Assembly: GCF_014200015.1 (NCBI RefSeq)
Contig: NZ_JACHOT010000001.1
Coordinates: 186,001-250,000 of the forward strand
Reading direction: 5' to 3'
Length of the DNA stretch: 64,000 nucleotides
Source: Aminobacter niigataensis
Lineage (GTDB): Bacteria > Pseudomonadota > Alphaproteobacteria > Rhizobiales > Rhizobiaceae
The notes beneath the pieces are model-generated. The model had not been told where the DNA came from, did no database searches, and worked only from the letters and a program-made list of their open reading frames with translations. A program made the position numbers and the translations under genes. Positions 63,418 to 64,000 of the stretch are shown here, in pieces. Numbering within the stretch: the stretch's first letter is position 1; each line of letters begins with the position of its first letter.

Positions 63418-64000
63418 ATGAAAAGACATGCGTTTTGGGGACTCGTCGGACTGGGCATCCTGGCCACGCCGGCTCTCGCCGGCGAAGGCGACAGGGTCAA
63501 TGCGATCAAGTCGCGCGGTGAACTCGTTTGCGGCACCAGCACCGGCACGACCATCGGGCTGAGCACGCTCGACGCGTCGGGCAAGTGGGCCGGCCTTGAG
63601 ATCGACTATTGCCGCGCGGTCGCTGCGGCGATGTTCGGCGATGCCACCAAGGTCAAGTTCGCACCGCTGGAATTCAAGAACGCGTTCGCCGCCCTGCAAT
63701 CGGGCAGCGTCGACATGCTGGCACGCGCGGCGGCCTGGACCTACTCGCGCGACACGGAAATGAAGTTCGACTATGCCGGCGTCTATATGTATGACGGCCA
63801 GGGTTTCCTGGTGAAAAAGAGCCTCGGCGTCAGCAAGCTCGCAGAACTCGGCGGCGCCTCGGTCTGCGTCTCTGCCGGCACCACGTCAGAGCTCAACCTG
63901 TCCGATTATTTCAGGTCGAACGGCCTCGAATACACGCCGATCGTTGCCAACAGCCGCGAGCAGAACCTCGCCAATCTCGAGGCCGGGCGCTGCGACGCCT
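63418..64000 (+). CDS. Polar amino acid ABC transporter binding protein (AapJ/BztA type), 3' end cut
   Basis: The first 194 residues are present; the gene runs past the window. There is a signal peptide (WGLVGLGILATPALAG) followed by RVNAIKSRGELVCGTSTG and WAGLEIDYCRAVAAAMFGDATKVKFAPLEFKNAFAALQSGSVDML, typical of the AapJ/BztA general amino acid binding proteins. GGAGGAGGAG precedes the ATG. Together with the MetC-like gene it may form an amino acid uptake and breakdown unit. Confidence 0.92.
   Translation, partial: MKRHAFWGLVGLGILATPALAGEGDRVNAIKSRGELVCGTSTGTTIGLSTLDASGKWAGLEIDYCRAVAAAMFGDATKVKFAPLEFKNAFAALQSGSVDMLARAAAWTYSRDTEMKFDYAGVYMYDGQGFLVKKSLGVSKLAELGGASVCVSAGTTSELNLSDYFRSNGLEYTPIVANSREQNLANLEAGRCDA

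Overview
The window looks like a chromosomal segment of a high-GC alphaproteobacterium of the Rhizobiales, most like the Mesorhizobium/Aminobacter group. The evidence is gene content and protein style (Mrp-type antiporter operon without a full-length MrpA, SIMPL, YcgN, DUF1269 and AapJ-like proteins, many ABC uptake systems, Tat and lipoprotein exports). No phage, transposase, CRISPR array or rRNA was seen. One tRNA (anticodon CAT) is present. The genus is inferred from content, not from a marker gene.

Layout. 0-6 kb: small envelope proteins, a UPF0114 membrane protein, an OmpA-like protein with a very long low-complexity linker, a YcgN-type cysteine-cluster protein, a SIMPL protein and the tRNA. 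6-12.5 kb: an Amt-like channel that lacks both conserved pore histidines, a Tat-exported M14-type hydrolase, small secreted proteins and two alpha/beta hydrolases. 12.5-19.2 kb: a compact minus-strand operon of an alpha/beta-hydrolase lipoprotein followed by E, F, DUF4040, G, MbhE/B and C subunits and a 1031-residue double MrpD-like subunit. 19.4-23.9 kb: two paralogous amino-acid antiporters followed by arginine deiminase. 23.9-31 kb: an RND efflux pair with a small membrane protein, a DUF1269 protein, a two-domain Kazal lipoprotein and an AI-2E family exporter. 31-36 kb: two paralogous AraC regulators around an HcaT-like MFS transporter, a GreA/GreB-like factor and a low-GC DUF2200 gene.

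36-49 kb: a LysR regulator diverges from a catabolic cluster. It holds a DapA-like lyase with an altered active site, 3-hydroxyanthranilate 3,4-dioxygenase, a five-gene branched-chain-type ABC importer and an aspartate-dehydrogenase-like enzyme; after a 0.5 kb gap come an aldehyde dehydrogenase, a cytochrome P450 and a flavin/2Fe-2S reductase. Together these suggest import, oxygenation and ring cleavage of an aminoaromatic compound. The substrate is unknown.

49-61.4 kb: mannonate dehydratase and a PucR regulator diverge, and next to them is a nine-gene minus-strand operon: M20 peptidase, dipeptide-type ABC importer, split UxaA-type dehydratase, TIM-barrel isomerase and FAH-family hydrolase. 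This suggests uptake of an amide- or amino-linked sugar acid and breakdown of its acid part. 61.7-64 kb: a CopZ-like protein behind a CueR/HmrR-type promoter, a cystathionine beta-lyase-like enzyme and the start of a polar amino acid binding protein, cut by the window end.
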